Notes: a model not told the origin generated them from the letters alone. Shown: positions 35,792 to 47,406, counted from the stretch's first letter. The stretch: 64,000 bases of DNA from Streptomyces sp. XD-27 (GCF_030553055.1 NZ_CP130713.1:1054001-1118000), one strand, 5' to 3'. Translations and numbers: made by a program.

Positions 35792-36678
35792 TCAGCACGT
35801 GCGGCGGCGGTGCGCGGCTTCCCCGGCCGGGGCGACGTCCAGGTCGCGCAGGACCACCGACAGCCTTCCGCCCCAGGCCGCGCACGCGGCGGTGAGCCCC
35901 GCCGCCTGGTATTCGATGACGAAGACCCGGTCGTCGTATGCGCCCGCGTAGGCGCCGCATTCGTCGTACTGTCCACATTCCTCGGCGACCGCGAAGTCGA
36001 ACCCAAGGCTGCGTCCTTGCCGTACCAGACCGGCGGCGTTCTTCTGGCCGATCGCCAGTCCGGCCGCGTGGGCCCGGCCGACGAGCAGCTTCCCGAAGGC
36101 CAGGTCCTGATCGGCGGTCAGAAGCCCCTGGGACCGCTCGTGCGAGTCGAGGTTGTCGGCCTCGACCGCCTGGTAGCCGGCCGCGGCGCACCCGTCGATC
36201 CACCCGCCCACGATCCCGGCGAGCCGCTCGCGCTTGGCGGGCGTCGAGATGTCCAACAGTGCCTCGTCCCAGTCCTTGTCGACGACCAGCGCGCCGTCGG
36301 AGTCGCGGAGCAGCAGGTCGGGATGGTGGGTCTCCCACCATCCGGTGGCGTCCGGCTGGGCCTGAAAGGCGTTGACATAGCAGATGTTGTACAGCCCGGG
36401 CGCCGGTTTCGCGGCACGGTCGCGGGAGACCGCCCGTACGCCGGGCGGCGGCGCGTAGGCCCCACCGATCTGGTAGTCGAAGGCGACGCCCGACTCGGGC
36501 AGCGCCACCTTGCCGGAGCCCCCGGGCCGGCGGTCCGCGGGGCGCCGGCGGACCGGTCCGGCACGGCGGCGTCCTCGCCGTCGGACGCGGAGCATCCACC
36601 GACGGCCGCAGCGAGCACGCCGCACACAGTCACGGCCGTCAGCACGCGCTGGAGGGAAAGGCGGACGCGGTCGAGCAT
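35792..36678 (-). CDS. Secreted GH114-like endo-alpha-1,4-polygalactosaminidase (one frame break)
   Basis: 295 residues after adding one base to the run of C at 36519-36523. It starts with a lipoprotein-type signal, VLTAVTVCGVLAAAVGGCSAS, with Cys29 or nearby as the lipid site. The TIM-barrel family signature is ALPESGVAFDYQIGGAY, CYVNAF, TGWWETHHPDLLL, DISTPAKRERLAG, GYQAVEADNLDS and AGLAIGQKNA. GH114-like enzymes cut alpha-1,4-linked galactosamine polymers; bacterial members have been linked to exopolysaccharide turnover. It is convergent with RidA and follows the LysR gene. Confidence 0.85.
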
Positions 36679-36794
36679 GGTTCGGGGCTCCTGTCGGTAC
36701 GTGGCTGCGGCGGTGCGCCTGCCCATCATGCCGCCTCTGCCCGCCCAGGCGCGGGCTGCCGAAGGCGCCCACCACAGCCGACGGTGTCGGGCGC

Positions 36795-37706
36795 TCACGC
36801 CTCGTTCAGCGCTGCTGCCTGATCATGGAATGCCTGGATGAGGGTCGTGACCTGGGGGTGGTCGCGTCGGCGGCTGATCGTGGCGACGCCGATGTGCCGG
36901 GTCGGAACCGGTGGCTTGATCGGGACGGTGTGCAGGCCCGGCACCTGGGGGTCCAGTGCGATGGAGGGGATCAGGGAGATTCCCATGCCTGCGGCGACGA
37001 GTGAGCGGGCGAAGAAGTAGTCGGTGGACGTGCCGCGCACCTCCGGGTCGAAGCCGGCGCGCTCGGCGTAGCGACGGAGGTACGCCTCGGTCTTGAGGCA
37101 GCCGAGCACCCAGGGCTCGACCGCCAGCTCGGCGAGGTCGACCGCTTCGCGATCGGCGAGACGGTGCCCTTCCGGGAGGACGACGTGCAGGGGGTCCTCC
37201 ATGAGCGCGGTCCACTCCAGGCTGGAGCTTGGGCCTTGCTGTCCTGGCAGCGGGCCGTCGAAGTGGTAGGCCAGTGCGAGGTCCACGGCGCCCTGGCGGA
37301 CCAGGGGCAGGCTGTCTTCGGGCTCGCCTTCCCTGACGTGGAGCACGGTGTCGGGGTGAGCCGCCGTCAGCCGGTCGAGCGCACCGGGGAGCAGCAGCCT
37401 GCCGCCGCTGGTGAAGGTGGCGATGGTGACCTGGGTGCGTCCGGTGCTGAGCCGGTCGACCTGCTGTTTGGCGTGTTCGAGCTCGGCGGCGACCGATTCG
37501 GCGGCGCCGACCATGATCTGTCCGGCCCGGGTGAGGGTGACGCCGCGGGTGCTGCGGGCGACGACCTGGGCGCCGAGGCTGCGCTCCAGGACGGCTACAT
37601 GCTGGGAGACGGCCGAGGGGGTGAGGTGCAGGGCGGTGGCCGCCTGGTTGAAGCTGCCGTGCTCCGCCACCGCCCGCAGGACACGCAGCCGCTGCACATC
37701 AATCAA
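36795..37706 (-). CDS. LysR family transcriptional regulator
   Basis: 303 residues. MIDVQRLRVLRAVAEHGSFNQAATALHLTPSAVSQHVAVLE is the LysR helix-turn-helix; the remaining part is the two-lobed substrate domain, with LPEGHRLADREAVDLAELA. It starts with TTG; AAGG lies before it and an in-frame GTG follows nine bases later. It faces the epimerase gene over 70 bases and may activate it. Ligand unknown. Confidence 0.88.
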   Translation of the reverse strand: MIDVQRLRVLRAVAEHGSFNQAATALHLTPSAVSQHVAVLERSLGAQVVARSTRGVTLTRAGQIMVGAAESVAAELEHAKQQVDRLSTGRTQVTIATFTSGGRLLLPGALDRLTAAHPDTVLHVREGEPEDSLPLVRQGAVDLALAYHFDGPLPGQQGPSSSLEWTALMEDPLHVVLPEGHRLADREAVDLAELAVEPWVLGCLKTEAYLRRYAERAGFDPEVRGTSTDYFFARSLVAAGMGISLIPSIALDPQVPGLHTVPIKPPVPTRHIGVATISRRRDHPQVTTLIQAFHDQAAALNEA

Positions 37707-37776
37707 CAGTTCGCCTTAATACGTTTCCAGTAAGTCAGCACTTCTGCCGATGACCATAGGTCTCCAGGATGGGGGC

Positions 37777-38718
37777 ATGCAAAGGATCTGCGTCGTCGGC
37801 GGAAGCCGGTACTTCGGAAGGCTCCTGGTCCAGCGTCTGCAGGCCGCCGGACACCAGGTCACTGTGATCAACCGCGGTTCCACCCGGCCGCCCGCCGGGG
37901 TCGAGCACCTCGTCGTCGATCGCGACGACGAAGCCGCCCTCGTTGCCGCGCTCGGCACCCGCGCCTTCGACGTGGTCGTCGACCAGGTGTGCTACACCCC
38001 CGTGCAGGCCGCCATCGCCGCCCGTGCCTTCGGCGGCCGTACCCGGCGCTACATCATGACCTCCACGATCGAGGTCTATGACCCGGCGACCGCCGCGCTC
38101 GCGCCCGTGCCGGTGAGCACCCCGGTGCCGGAGGAGACCGTGGACCCGGCCACCTGGCTGGTGTCGACGGATCTGCCCTGGCACGACGAGGCGTACCTGG
38201 AGGCGCACTACGCCGAAGGCAAGCGCCGGGCAGAGGCCGTCTTCACCCAGGCCGCCGGGTTCGCGTTCGCCTCCGTGCGCAGCGCCCACGTGCTCGGCGG
38301 CGGCGCGCGGGAGTTCACCGGCCGGCTCGCGCACTACGTCGAGCGCATTGCCCAGGGCAAGGAGATCACCGTGCACGCTGAGGCACTGCCCACGGTCTTC
38401 ATCCACCACGAGGAACTGGCGGACCTGCTGCTGTGGGCGGCCACAGCCACCGACTTCACCGGCCCGATCAACGCCTGCTCCGACGGCTTGCTCGACGTAC
38501 GCGACCTGAGTGCGGTGGTTGCCGAACAGACCGGACGGCAGCCCGTGTATCGGACCGTCGCCCGGGGCGAGACCGCCTCGCCATTCTCCCTCGACCGCCA
38601 CTACGCCATGAGCAACGCCCGCGCCAAGCGTCTGGGCTTCACCTTTTCCCGCACCACCGACTGGCTGCCCGGCGCCGTCGCCGAAGCCCTCGCCACATCC
38701 GCCGCCCCCACCGTCTGA
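37777..38718 (+). CDS. NAD-dependent epimerase/dehydratase (extended SDR)
   Basis: 313 residues. The Rossmann loop is RICVVGGSRYFGRLLVQRL, then VTVINRGSTRPP and FDVVVDQVCYTP, as in the atypical SDRs related to CSP41/isoflavone reductase. The YxxxK tyrosine appears in EAHYAEGKRRAE. ATG 37777 follows AGGATGGGGGC; an ATG at 37750 has no ribosome site. It is followed after 14 bases by an aldo/keto reductase, so the two probably form an operon under the divergent LysR. Substrate unknown. Confidence 0.85.
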   Translation: MQRICVVGGSRYFGRLLVQRLQAAGHQVTVINRGSTRPPAGVEHLVVDRDDEAALVAALGTRAFDVVVDQVCYTPVQAAIAARAFGGRTRRYIMTSTIEVYDPATAALAPVPVSTPVPEETVDPATWLVSTDLPWHDEAYLEAHYAEGKRRAEAVFTQAAGFAFASVRSAHVLGGGAREFTGRLAHYVERIAQGKEITVHAEALPTVFIHHEELADLLLWAATATDFTGPINACSDGLLDVRDLSAVVAEQTGRQPVYRTVARGETASPFSLDRHYAMSNARAKRLGFTFSRTTDWLPGAVAEALATSAAPTV

Positions 38719-38732
38719 GGAACGGAGTCACC

Positions 38733-39631
38733 ATGCAGTACCGCAGCATCGGAAACCTCACCGTCAGTGCTCTCGGATTGGGCGCCATGCCGCTGTCCAT
38801 CGAGCACCGCCCGGACGAGCAGCGAGCCATCGCCACCGTCCACGCCGCCCTCGACGCCGGGGTCACGCTCATCGACACCGCCGACAGCTACCACTGGCAC
38901 GCCGGCGAGGCAGGGCACAACGAGCTCCTCATCGCGCGCGCCCTGGCCCGCTATGGCGGCGACACCTCCGGCGTCCTGGTCGCCACCAAGGGGGCCGCGG
39001 CCGCCCCGGCGACGGCAGCTGGACCGTCACCGGCAGCCCCGAGCACCTCAAGCGCGCCGCCGCGGCCTCCGCGAAGCGCCTGGGCGTCGAGGCCATCGGC
39101 CTGTACCAGTTGCACAAGCCGGACCCGGCCGTGCCCTGGGCCGACTCCGTCGGCGCACTGCGCGAGCTGCTCGACGCCGGCACGATCCGCGCCGCCGGCA
39201 TCTCCAACGTGACCTGCGCCCAGATCCGCGAGGCGCACGCGATCCTCGGGGAGGGGCTCGTCTCCGTGCAGAACCGGTACTCGCCGGCAGTCCGCGACAG
39301 TGAGCCCGAGCTGCGGCTGAGCACCGAGCTGGGCCTGGCCTTCCTGCCCTGGAGTCCGCTCGGCGGCATCTCCCGCAGCTCCCTCGACGGCCGCACCGGC
39401 CCGACCCCGGCAGGCACCGCCTTCCACGACATCGCCGCCGAGCGTGGCGTCAGCCCGCAGCGGATCGCCCTGGCCTGGCTGCTGGCCCGCTCCCCGGTGG
39501 TGATCCCGGTGCCGGGAGCCAGCCGCCCGGCCTCCATCCAGGACTCCGCTCAGGCCGTGCAGTTCACGCTGAGCACGGCGGAGCTGACGCGTCTTGAGGC
39601 GGCGCTGCATGAGGCGGCGCTGCCGAGCTGA
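38733..39631 (+). CDS. Aldo/keto reductase (one frame break)
   Basis: 299 residues after adding one base to the run of G at 38990-38994. The catalytic tetrad is in place: Asp and Tyr in DTADSYHW, Lys in LVATKGGRGR, His in YQLHKPDPAVPW. The end contains IALAWLLARSPVVIPVPGAS, the NADPH site. As given, the frame leaves the family after the lysine and re-enters it in another frame. It follows the epimerase closely, and its last 68 bases overlap the convergent GntR gene. Confidence 0.87.
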
Positions 39632-40313
39632 ATCGCAGGTGTTCCAGTGTCTCGGCCACTTCCTCCCGGCAGGCGCGTGCGGCGGCTGAGGCGTCGCCGC
39701 GCTGCACGGCGCTGACCAGCTCGGCGTGGCGCTTGTCGCCGGGGTCGGGGTCCTGGGAGCGGCGATCGAGCAGGTCGAGGAGGTCGATCAGGCCCTCCCG
39801 AAGTACGGGGGTGAACTCGCCGAAGAGGTCGGTGAGCACGGGGTTGTGTGCGGCGGCGACGACCGCGGCGTGCAGGGCGATGTCCGCGTCGACGAAAGCG
39901 GCGTCGTCCCCGGAAGAGGCGGCGCGGCGGCCTTCCAGCGCCGCGTCGAGGGCGGCGATGTCGGCATCGGTGCGCCGTTCGGCTGCCAGCTGTGCGGCTT
40001 GCACCTCGATCAGCATGCGGACTTCGTAGATGTCGGACAGGGCTGCCCGACGCAGCCGCGTGGGCCAGTCCTCCTCCGCCTCGGTGGCGAGGACGAAGAC
40101 GCCCGCGCCCTGGCGGGGCTGGACGAGTCCGGCACCGGCGAGGGCCCGCAGGGCCTCGCGGATCGTGGAGCGGCCGACCCCGAGTGCTTGGGCGAGGGTG
40201 GTCTCGCCGGGCAGCTTCGTGCCGACCGGCCAGTGCCCTTCGGTGATCTGCGTGCGCAGCTGCTCGGTGGCCTGTTCGACCAGGGGGCTGGGGCGGAGGG
40301 GGCCGAGGGCCAT
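39564..40313 (-). CDS. GntR family (FadR subgroup) transcriptional regulator
   Basis: 249 residues. The winged-helix is LRTQITEGHWPVGTKLPGETTLAQALGVGRSTIREALRALAGAGLV; the C-terminal all-helix FCD domain carries metal-site residues in DADIALHAAVVAAAHN and HAELVSAVQRGD. FadR-type FCD regulators sense carboxylic acids. Its start is 64 bases from the leucine leader peptide of leuA on the other strand, so it could control its own gene or the leuA side; the leuA attenuator is separate. Confidence 0.87.
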   Translation of the reverse strand: MALGPLRPSPLVEQATEQLRTQITEGHWPVGTKLPGETTLAQALGVGRSTIREALRALAGAGLVQPRQGAGVFVLATEAEEDWPTRLRRAALSDIYEVRMLIEVQAAQLAAERRTDADIAALDAALEGRRAASSGDDAAFVDADIALHAAVVAAAHNPVLTDLFGEFTPVLREGLIDLLDLLDRRSQDPDPGDKRHAELVSAVQRGDASAAARACREEVAETLEHLRFSSAAPPHAAPPQDASAPPCSA

Positions 40314-40377
40314 TGCGATGTGGGCCTTTCAGAAGTCAGGTTGTCTGAGGAGCTGAGCTGTGGCTAGTGTACTCGTC

Positions 40378-40425
40378 ATGATCTTCCGCGGTCTCCTTCT
40401 TCTCGGCTGCCGCGGCGGGGCCTGA
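40378..40425 (+). CDS. leuL: Leucine leader peptide for leuA
   Basis: A 15-residue frame, MIFRGLLLLGCRGGA, with four leucine codons in a row (CTC CTT CTT CTC at 40393-40404). It ends six bases before a strong hairpin and 73 bases before leuA. Streptomycete leuA genes are known to carry such leaders. The ribosome stalls at the leucine codons when charged leucyl-tRNA is low, changing the RNA fold so the terminator at 40431-40453 does not form. Confidence 0.8.
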   Translation: MIFRGLLLLGCRGGA

Positions 40426-40430
40426 GCGAC

Positions 40431-40453
40431 CGGCACCCCGCCGCGGGGTGCCG
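40431..40453 (+). terminator. Attenuator hairpin of leuA
   Basis: Perfect 10-base arms, CGGCACCCCG and its complement, with a three-base loop. It lies between the leucine leader peptide and leuA. No run of T follows, as is usual in streptomycetes. Confidence 0.75.
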
Positions 40454-40497
40454 TGCTGCCGGTCGACACCCGACCGAGCGAAGGAACTCAAGCGAAG

Positions 40498-42245
<1,748 letters not shown>

Positions 42246-42262
<17 letters not shown>

Positions 42263-43036
42263 AGTGCTCCGGGTCACGGACGTGGACGTGGTCCGCGACG
42301 GCACTCCCCTCCTGCAGGAGATCTCCCTGACCGTACGACCGGGCGAACACTGGGCTTTACTCGGCGCCAACGGCGCGGGCAAGAGCACCCTGCTGACCCT
42401 CCTGGGCGCCTTGGGCCACCCGACCCGCGGCACCGTCCAGGTGCTCGGCCGCACCCTGGGCCGGGTCGACCTGCGCGAGCTGCGCTCCGCGGTCGGCCAC
42501 GTCGACCCCCGCCACCCGCTGCGCTCTCCGCTCCGCGTCCGCGACGTCGTCCTCACCGGCCTCACCAACAGCATCGAGCCGGTGCCCCGCTGGTCCCCCA
42601 CTCCCGAACAGCTGGCACTCGCCGACCGCTTGATCGACACCCTCGGCATGGCGGCCAAGGCCGACGCCCGCTGGCCCACCCTCTCCCAGGGCCAGCGCGG
42701 CCGCACCCTGATAGCCCGTGCGCTCATGCCCCGCCCCCAGTTGCTCCTGCTCGACGAACCCGCCACCGGCCTCGACCTGGCCGGCCGCGAACAACTCATC
42801 GACAGCCTCGACACCCTGCGAAAGGCCCACCCCACCCTCGCCACCGTCCTGGTGACCCACCATCTGGAGGAACTACCCCGGGCACCACCCACGCCCTGCT
42901 CCTGCGCGAGGGACGCACGCTCGCCCAGGGCCCCGTCGACTCCGTCCTCACCAGCGACCAGTTGAGCACGTGCTTCGACCACCCCGTGCGGCTCAGCCGG
43001 ACCGAAGGACGCTGGACCGTGCGGACCAGACGCTGA
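42246..43036 (+). CDS. ABC transporter ATP-binding protein (one frame break)
   Basis: 263 residues after adding one base to the run of four C at 42876-42879. Walker A is LLGANGAGKSTLL, the signature is LSQGQRGRTLIARALM, Walker B is LLLLDEPATGLDLA, with the switch histidine in VLVTHHLEEL. As given the frame leaves the family right after that. The signature LSQGQ replaces LSGGQ, as in YlmA/ModF-like ATPases. No permease gene is nearby, so it may act with a distant partner or as a non-transport ATPase. It overlaps the end of leuA and ends in a strong terminator. Confidence 0.85.
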
Positions 43037-43203
43037 GCGCACCCCTCCTCGGGCGGGGCCGTCCCGCCCGAGGAGAGCTCCGCCCGCCGGGAGACATGGC
43101 GCTCAAGGGCTTCCTGGTACGCGGCCGCCGCCCTGCGCGCGTCCTCGTCCAGGGGCACATCGGGGCGCCCCGACCACATCCGGTCATCGTCGACGACGGC
43201 CAT
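42796..43203 (-). CDS. Possible small protein downstream of the dioxygenase
   Basis: An ATG at 43203, eight bases after the dioxygenase stop with AAGG before it, opens a frame whose first 45 residues look natural: MAVVDDDRMWSGRPDVPLDE, then ARRAAAAYQEALERHVSRRAE. Beyond that the frame runs through the terminator stem and antisense into the ABC ATPase and looks like shadow sequence. If real, the protein is short and its true end may be hidden by a sequence error. No family recognised. Confidence 0.3.
   Translation of the reverse strand: MAVVDDDRMWSGRPDVPLDEDARRAAAAYQEALERHVSRRAELSSGGTAPPEEGCAQRLVRTVQRPSVRLSRTGWSKHVLNWSLVRTESTGPWASVRPSRRSRAWVVPGVVPPDGGSPGRWRGWGGPFAGCRGCR
43045..43075. terminator. 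Strong hairpin terminator
   Basis: Perfect 13-base arms (CTCCTCGGGCGGG and complement) with a five-base loop, nine bases after the stop of the ABC ATPase gene. It also lies downstream of the opposite-strand dioxygenase gene. Confidence 0.8.
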
Positions 43204-43211
43204 GGTTGCCT

Positions 43212-44084
43212 TCAGCGGTCAGCGTCCGAGCCGTCGGCGAGCATGACGCGGACCAGGCAGCGCCGCAGTGCTGCGTGGGCGTGGTCTTCATAGGCCGTCC
43301 GGCCGTGCAGCACCCGGCGGTCGTCCGTGATCAGGCAGTCGCCCTCCTCCAGGAGGATCGAGACCCTGAGTTCCGGTCGGCTGAGGATGTGATGCAGGGC
43401 GTCGAGTGCCGCGCGCTGGTCGGATGGCAGCGGTGCCCCGGTCAGCTCGACCGCGGTCTCGTTCCGCTTGACATTGCACCGGACGTGCACGCGGCTACCG
43501 CGTTCCTCGAAGACCGGTGCCCACACCACCGGTGATTCGCCCGCGGGCGTGACGTGGCGCCGGTCGAAGGGGAAAGGGGTGTGGAGCGCGTCCAGCTCGC
43601 GCGGGAACTCCTGCCGCAGGACCTGGTGGACCGCCCAGCCGTCCACCAGGAGCGTGTCACCGCCTTGCCGCGCTCGCCGGTGTGTGAGCAGGGCCAGATA
43701 GTCCGGCTCGTGGCCGAAGGGCTGTACGGCCCGGTCGTTGTGCAGGTGCAGGTAGCCGCGCGACTTGGACGTATAGGCGTTCTCGTGGAAGCGGCGGCCG
43801 TCGGTGTACGCGGAGACACCCTCATCCCGTACCAGCCAGGCTCGAGTGGTGTCCGCGCCCCGTCCTTGAGGGAGCGGCACTCCGAAGTGGCCGAGCAGCG
43901 ACTCGCTGAACCGCTGGAGGTCCTGGACGGGCATCGTCGTGACGGGAACGCCGGTCACCACGGCGAAGCCGGGGCCGTCCAGCAGTGCTCTCCGCGTTCG
44001 GCGCGCGAGTTCCGCGTGATCAGCGACGTACGGCAGCCGAAAGGCCGCCGGTTCGGGGAAGGAATGACGGCTCCAGCCGGTCAT
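43212..44084 (-). CDS. TauD/TfdA-type Fe(II)/2-oxoglutarate dioxygenase
   Basis: 290 residues. The iron ligands are the His-x-Asp of YLHLHNDRAV and a distant histidine in RRVLHGRTAYEDHAH, with the 2-oxoglutarate arginine in RCLVRVML. GDTLLVDGWAVHQVL follows the first motif as in taurine dioxygenase relatives. Members hydroxylate small molecules or amino acids, many in natural-product pathways. ATG 44084. The gene is alone on its strand, divergent from an aldo/keto reductase. Substrate unknown. Confidence 0.85.
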   Translation of the reverse strand: MTGWSRHSFPEPAAFRLPYVADHAELARRTRRALLDGPGFAVVTGVPVTTMPVQDLQRFSESLLGHFGVPLPQGRGADTTRAWLVRDEGVSAYTDGRRFHENAYTSKSRGYLHLHNDRAVQPFGHEPDYLALLTHRRARQGGDTLLVDGWAVHQVLRQEFPRELDALHTPFPFDRRHVTPAGESPVVWAPVFEERGSRVHVRCNVKRNETAVELTGAPLPSDQRAALDALHHILSRPELRVSILLEEGDCLITDDRRVLHGRTAYEDHAHAALRRCLVRVMLADGSDADR

Positions 44085-44232
44085 GGTGGCGCGACCCACG
44101 ATCCTGTCCCCCTCCCACCGAATAGGGCGAGAGTAGAGGCACCCACCCGGGCGCGAGGAGGCGGAATTCAGCCGTCCGCCTGTCGTCCCATCGGGCCTAG
44201 GCTGGCCCCCTGCGCTCTCAAAGGGGGTACGG

Positions 44233-45207
44233 GTGGAGCAGAGACGGCTGGGCCGTGGCGGCCCGCTGGTGTCGGCGATCGGCCTGGGCTGCATGGGCAT
44301 GTCCGAGTTCTACGGCCCCACCGACGAAGCCGAAGCCGTCGCCACCATCCACCGCGCACTCGACACAGGAGTCGCCTTCCTCGACACGGCCGACATGTAC
44401 GGCCCGTACACCAACGAGGAGTTCGTGGGCCGGGCCATCGCCGGGCGCCGACACGACGTCTTCCTCGCCACCAAGTTCGGCGTCGTACGGGGACCGGACC
44501 CGCGGGCGCGGAGGGTCGACTCGTCCCCGGACTACGCGAAGCGGGCATGCGAGGCTTCACTGCGCCGCCTCGGCATCGACCACCTCGACCTGTACTACCT
44601 CCACCGCCGCGACCCGGACGTACCGATCGAGGAGACGGTCGGGGCGATGTCCGAACTCGTGACGGAGGGCAAGGTCCGGTACCTCGGCCTGTCGGAGGTC
44701 AACTCCCGCACCCTGCGCCGGGCGTGCGCGGCAGGGCCCATCACGGCTCTGCAGAGCGAGTACTCGCTGTGGACCCGCGGCCTGGAGCGGGACGTCCTTC
44801 CCACCGCCCGCGAACTCGGCGTCGCCCTCGTCCCGTACTCCCCGCTCGGCCGCGACCTCCTCACCGGCACCCTCACGTCCGTGGACAAGCTGGCCGCCGA
44901 CGACATCCGCCGCGGACAGCCCCGCTTCCAGGGGGACAACCTCGCGGCCAACCTGCGCCTGGTCCAGCGCGTACGGACACGCGCCGCGGACATCGGCTGC
45001 ACGCCGGCGCAACTGGCGCTCGCCTGGGTGCTGGCGCAAGGGGACACGGTGATCCCCATCCCCGGCATGCGCCGCCGCGCACACCTCGACGAGAACACCG
45101 GCGCGCTCACGGTGCAGCTCACCGACGCAATGCTCCGCTCGATCAGCGCGACCATCCCGGAAGCCTCGGGAGCCCGAGCCCCTGACCTCTCTCGGCTCGA
45201 AAGGTAG
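44233..45207 (+). CDS. Aldo/keto reductase
   Basis: 324 residues, unbroken. Catalytic Asp and Tyr in [15 protein letters not shown], Lys in FLATKFGVV, His in [16 protein letters not shown]; the end has [22 protein letters not shown] for NADPH. This is the YajO/AKR13-like subgroup. GTG 44233 follows AAAGGGGG. A TAGGCT at 44198-44203 could be its -10. A second aldo/keto reductase of a different subgroup is at 38733. Substrate unknown. Confidence 0.9.
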   Translation: MEQRRLGRGGPLVSAIGLGCMGMSEFYGPTDEAEAVATIHRALDTGVAFLDTADMYGPYTNEEFVGRAIAGRRHDVFLATKFGVVRGPDPRARRVDSSPDYAKRACEASLRRLGIDHLDLYYLHRRDPDVPIEETVGAMSELVTEGKVRYLGLSEVNSRTLRRACAAGPITALQSEYSLWTRGLERDVLPTARELGVALVPYSPLGRDLLTGTLTSVDKLAADDIRRGQPRFQGDNLAANLRLVQRVRTRAADIGCTPAQLALAWVLAQGDTVIPIPGMRRRAHLDENTGALTVQLTDAMLRSISATIPEASGARAPDLSRLER

Positions 45208-45347
45208 TGATCCGCACATGGCATACGCGACATGGGCGTGGGCTTCGTGGTCTTGATCACATCGCGTGACGATCCAGGGCAACCGTTCCGCCGCCCCGCG
45301 GGTCACCTCCTTCGCACGCATTTGCACCTCTGAAGCGGAGAGCAGAC

Positions 45348-46820
45348 TTGCGAAAGAACCTTCTGGCAGCCACCGCCATGGCTGTCGTGGCCGCTACCGG
45401 CGGCCTCGGGCTGACCCTCGCCACGCCCGCCACCGCGGCGCCGGTGGGCAGGAGCGCCGCCGACGACGACTTCAACGGTGACGGCTATGCCGACCTGGTC
45501 GTCGCCACCCCCAAGGCGACGGTGAACGGGCAGCAGCAGGCGGGGCAGGTGACCGTGCTCCACGGCTCGGCCTCCGGCGTCTCGACCGGACGTTCCGCCA
45601 TGATCAGCCAGAACACCTCGGGGGTGCCCGGCTCGGCGGAGGCGTACGACCGGTTCGGCTCGTCCTACGCCGCGGGCGATCTGGACGGCGACGGCTACAC
45701 CGATCTGGCGGTCGGCGTGTCATCCGAGAAGTCGGCGGGTCACGACGACTACGGCATCGTCCAGATCCTGTGGGGCGGCCCCAGGGGGCTGACCAACGGC
45801 GCGCTCACCGTGTACGGCCCGTCGGGTGGGTCCTCCGCCTATCTGTACGGCTCCGGGCTCGCGGTCGGTGACTTCGACGGGGACGGCCGCGACCAGCTCG
45901 CCGTGGCGGGCTTTGCCGGGGTGTCGGTCTTCGAGGACGGGTTCACCCGGACCGCGGCTCCGGCCCGGACCGAGCTGACCACCGGCCCCGAGGGTGAGTC
46001 CCGGGGGACGGGATCGCTCACGGCGGGCGACTTCGACGGGGACGGCGACGAGGACCTCGCCGTGTCCGGCGCCGATGACCTCGACAACGACGACGATCGC
46101 GGCGTGTGGCTCGGCTACTACGCGGGCGGCGCCCACGGCATGACCTACACCGAGAACCCCGCCACCGTGCCGCTGGACGCCGCGCAGGTGCGAGCGGCGG
46201 GCGACATCGACCGGGACGGCTACGACGACCTGGTCACGGGCGGCTCGGGCCCGTCCGGCGCGGGCGTCCTCGCCGTGCACTACGGCGGCCCCGGCGGCAT
46301 CCCGGGCAGCCCCCGCACCACCCTGATCGACCAGGACACCGCGGGCGTCCCGGGGGCCAACGAGCCGGGTGACTCCTTCGGCGCCGCCGCCTCCGTCGGC
46401 GACGTCACCGGCGACGGCTATGCGGACATCGCCGTGGGCGCGCCCGGCGAGGACGTCGGCAGCCTCGACGGCGCCGGAGCGGTCTGGCTGCTCAAGGGCT
46501 CGGCCTCCGGCGTGACCGGTGCCGGCGCCCAGTCCTTCACCCAGGACACCGCGGGCGTGCCCGGCGCGGCCGAGAGCGCGGACCGGTTCGGGTACGCCGT
46601 GCGTCTCGCCGACCTGAACGGCGACTCCCGCGCGGACCTCACCGTCGCCGCCCAGGGCGAGGACGTCTTCGACGACGGCGTGCACCACTCCGACGGCGCC
46701 GACTGGGTGCTGCGCGGCAGCGGTTCGGGCCTGACGACGTCCGGTGCCATGACGTTCAACGAGAAGGCGTTCGGCCTGACGTACCGCGACAAGTTCTTCG
46801 GATCGGTGCTGGAGAGCTGA
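45348..46820 (+). CDS. Secreted FG-GAP/integrin-like repeat protein
   Basis: 490 residues, TTG start with GGAG upstream. Signal peptide LLAATAMAVVAATGGLGLTLATPATAA. The rest is a seven-blade-type propeller of FG-GAP repeats, each with a calcium loop: DFNGDGYADLV, DLDGDGYTDLA, DFDGDGRDQLA, DFDGDGDEDLA, DIDRDGYDDLV, DVTGDGYADIA, DLNGDSRADLT. Between them are lectin-like GVPGxxE segments. Secreted, calcium-bound, probably adhesive or carbohydrate-binding; no enzyme site seen. It ends 50 bases before a strong terminator. Confidence 0.9.
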   Translation: MRKNLLAATAMAVVAATGGLGLTLATPATAAPVGRSAADDDFNGDGYADLVVATPKATVNGQQQAGQVTVLHGSASGVSTGRSAMISQNTSGVPGSAEAYDRFGSSYAAGDLDGDGYTDLAVGVSSEKSAGHDDYGIVQILWGGPRGLTNGALTVYGPSGGSSAYLYGSGLAVGDFDGDGRDQLAVAGFAGVSVFEDGFTRTAAPARTELTTGPEGESRGTGSLTAGDFDGDGDEDLAVSGADDLDNDDDRGVWLGYYAGGAHGMTYTENPATVPLDAAQVRAAGDIDRDGYDDLVTGGSGPSGAGVLAVHYGGPGGIPGSPRTTLIDQDTAGVPGANEPGDSFGAAASVGDVTGDGYADIAVGAPGEDVGSLDGAGAVWLLKGSASGVTGAGAQSFTQDTAGVPGAAESADRFGYAVRLADLNGDSRADLTVAAQGEDVFDDGVHHSDGADWVLRGSGSGLTTSGAMTFNEKAFGLTYRDKFFGSVLES

Positions 46821-46870
46821 CACCGACCGACGCCGGTCGGCGAAACAAGCGGGACAGCGGGACAAGCGGA

Positions 46871-46901
46871 ACAAGGCCCAGGTCGGCGACCTGGGCCTTG
46901 T
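46871..46901 (+). terminator. Strong hairpin terminator after FG-GAP gene
   Basis: Perfect 14-base arms (ACAAGGCCCAGGTC and complement) with a three-base loop. It also lies downstream of the minus-strand gene that ends at 46997. Confidence 0.85.
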
Positions 46902-46996
46902 CCATTGCCCGCGAGGACACGGGCGTCGTCGACTAGGTGTGCGCACTGTTGGGGGCCTCATACCGACATATCACCTGTCTCTGGCGCGGCCCATGT

Positions 46997-47406
46997 TCAC
47001 GCTCGTGGAAGCCCGGCCTGGGGCGCGGGTTCGTCGTGGCGGGCGCGGCGGGCTCCGATCAGCAGCAGGGCGCACGCGAGCGCGAAGAGCGGCCAGGGCG
47101 TGAACGGGAGGATCACGGCGTCGACGACGGTCCAGCCCCCAGCGTCCAGGCGATGAATGCCGGCGGGGTGATGCCGCGGCGGTCCAGCCACAGCACCGTC
47201 AGGCCGATCAGGACGAGCGGTATGCCGAAGCTGTCCAGGCTCAGCCAGTACGCGCTGCCCGCCGGGCTCATGTCGGCGAAGTCCTCGCTCCACAGTCCGC
47301 CGCTGAACCATGTCCCGGCGTGGCGCGCGGCCTTCTCCACCGTCAGGGCACCGAGCGTGTGGGCGGTTCCGCATAACGTGATGATCCAGCCAGCCCACTT
47401 GATCAT
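46997..47406 (-). CDS. Small membrane protein, DUF6463-like (one frame break)
   Basis: 136 residues after adding one base to the run of C at 47136-47140. Four hydrophobic segments: WAGWIITLCGTAHTLGALT, FGIPLVLIGLTVLWLDRRG, a segment through TLGGWTVVDAVILPF, and WPLFALACALLLIGARRA. The break falls exactly at ...AWTLG|GWTVV. It is divergent from a TetR gene, which may repress it. Function unknown; I call the family from the WAGWIITLCG and LDRRGITPP pattern and am not fully sure of it. Confidence 0.72.
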
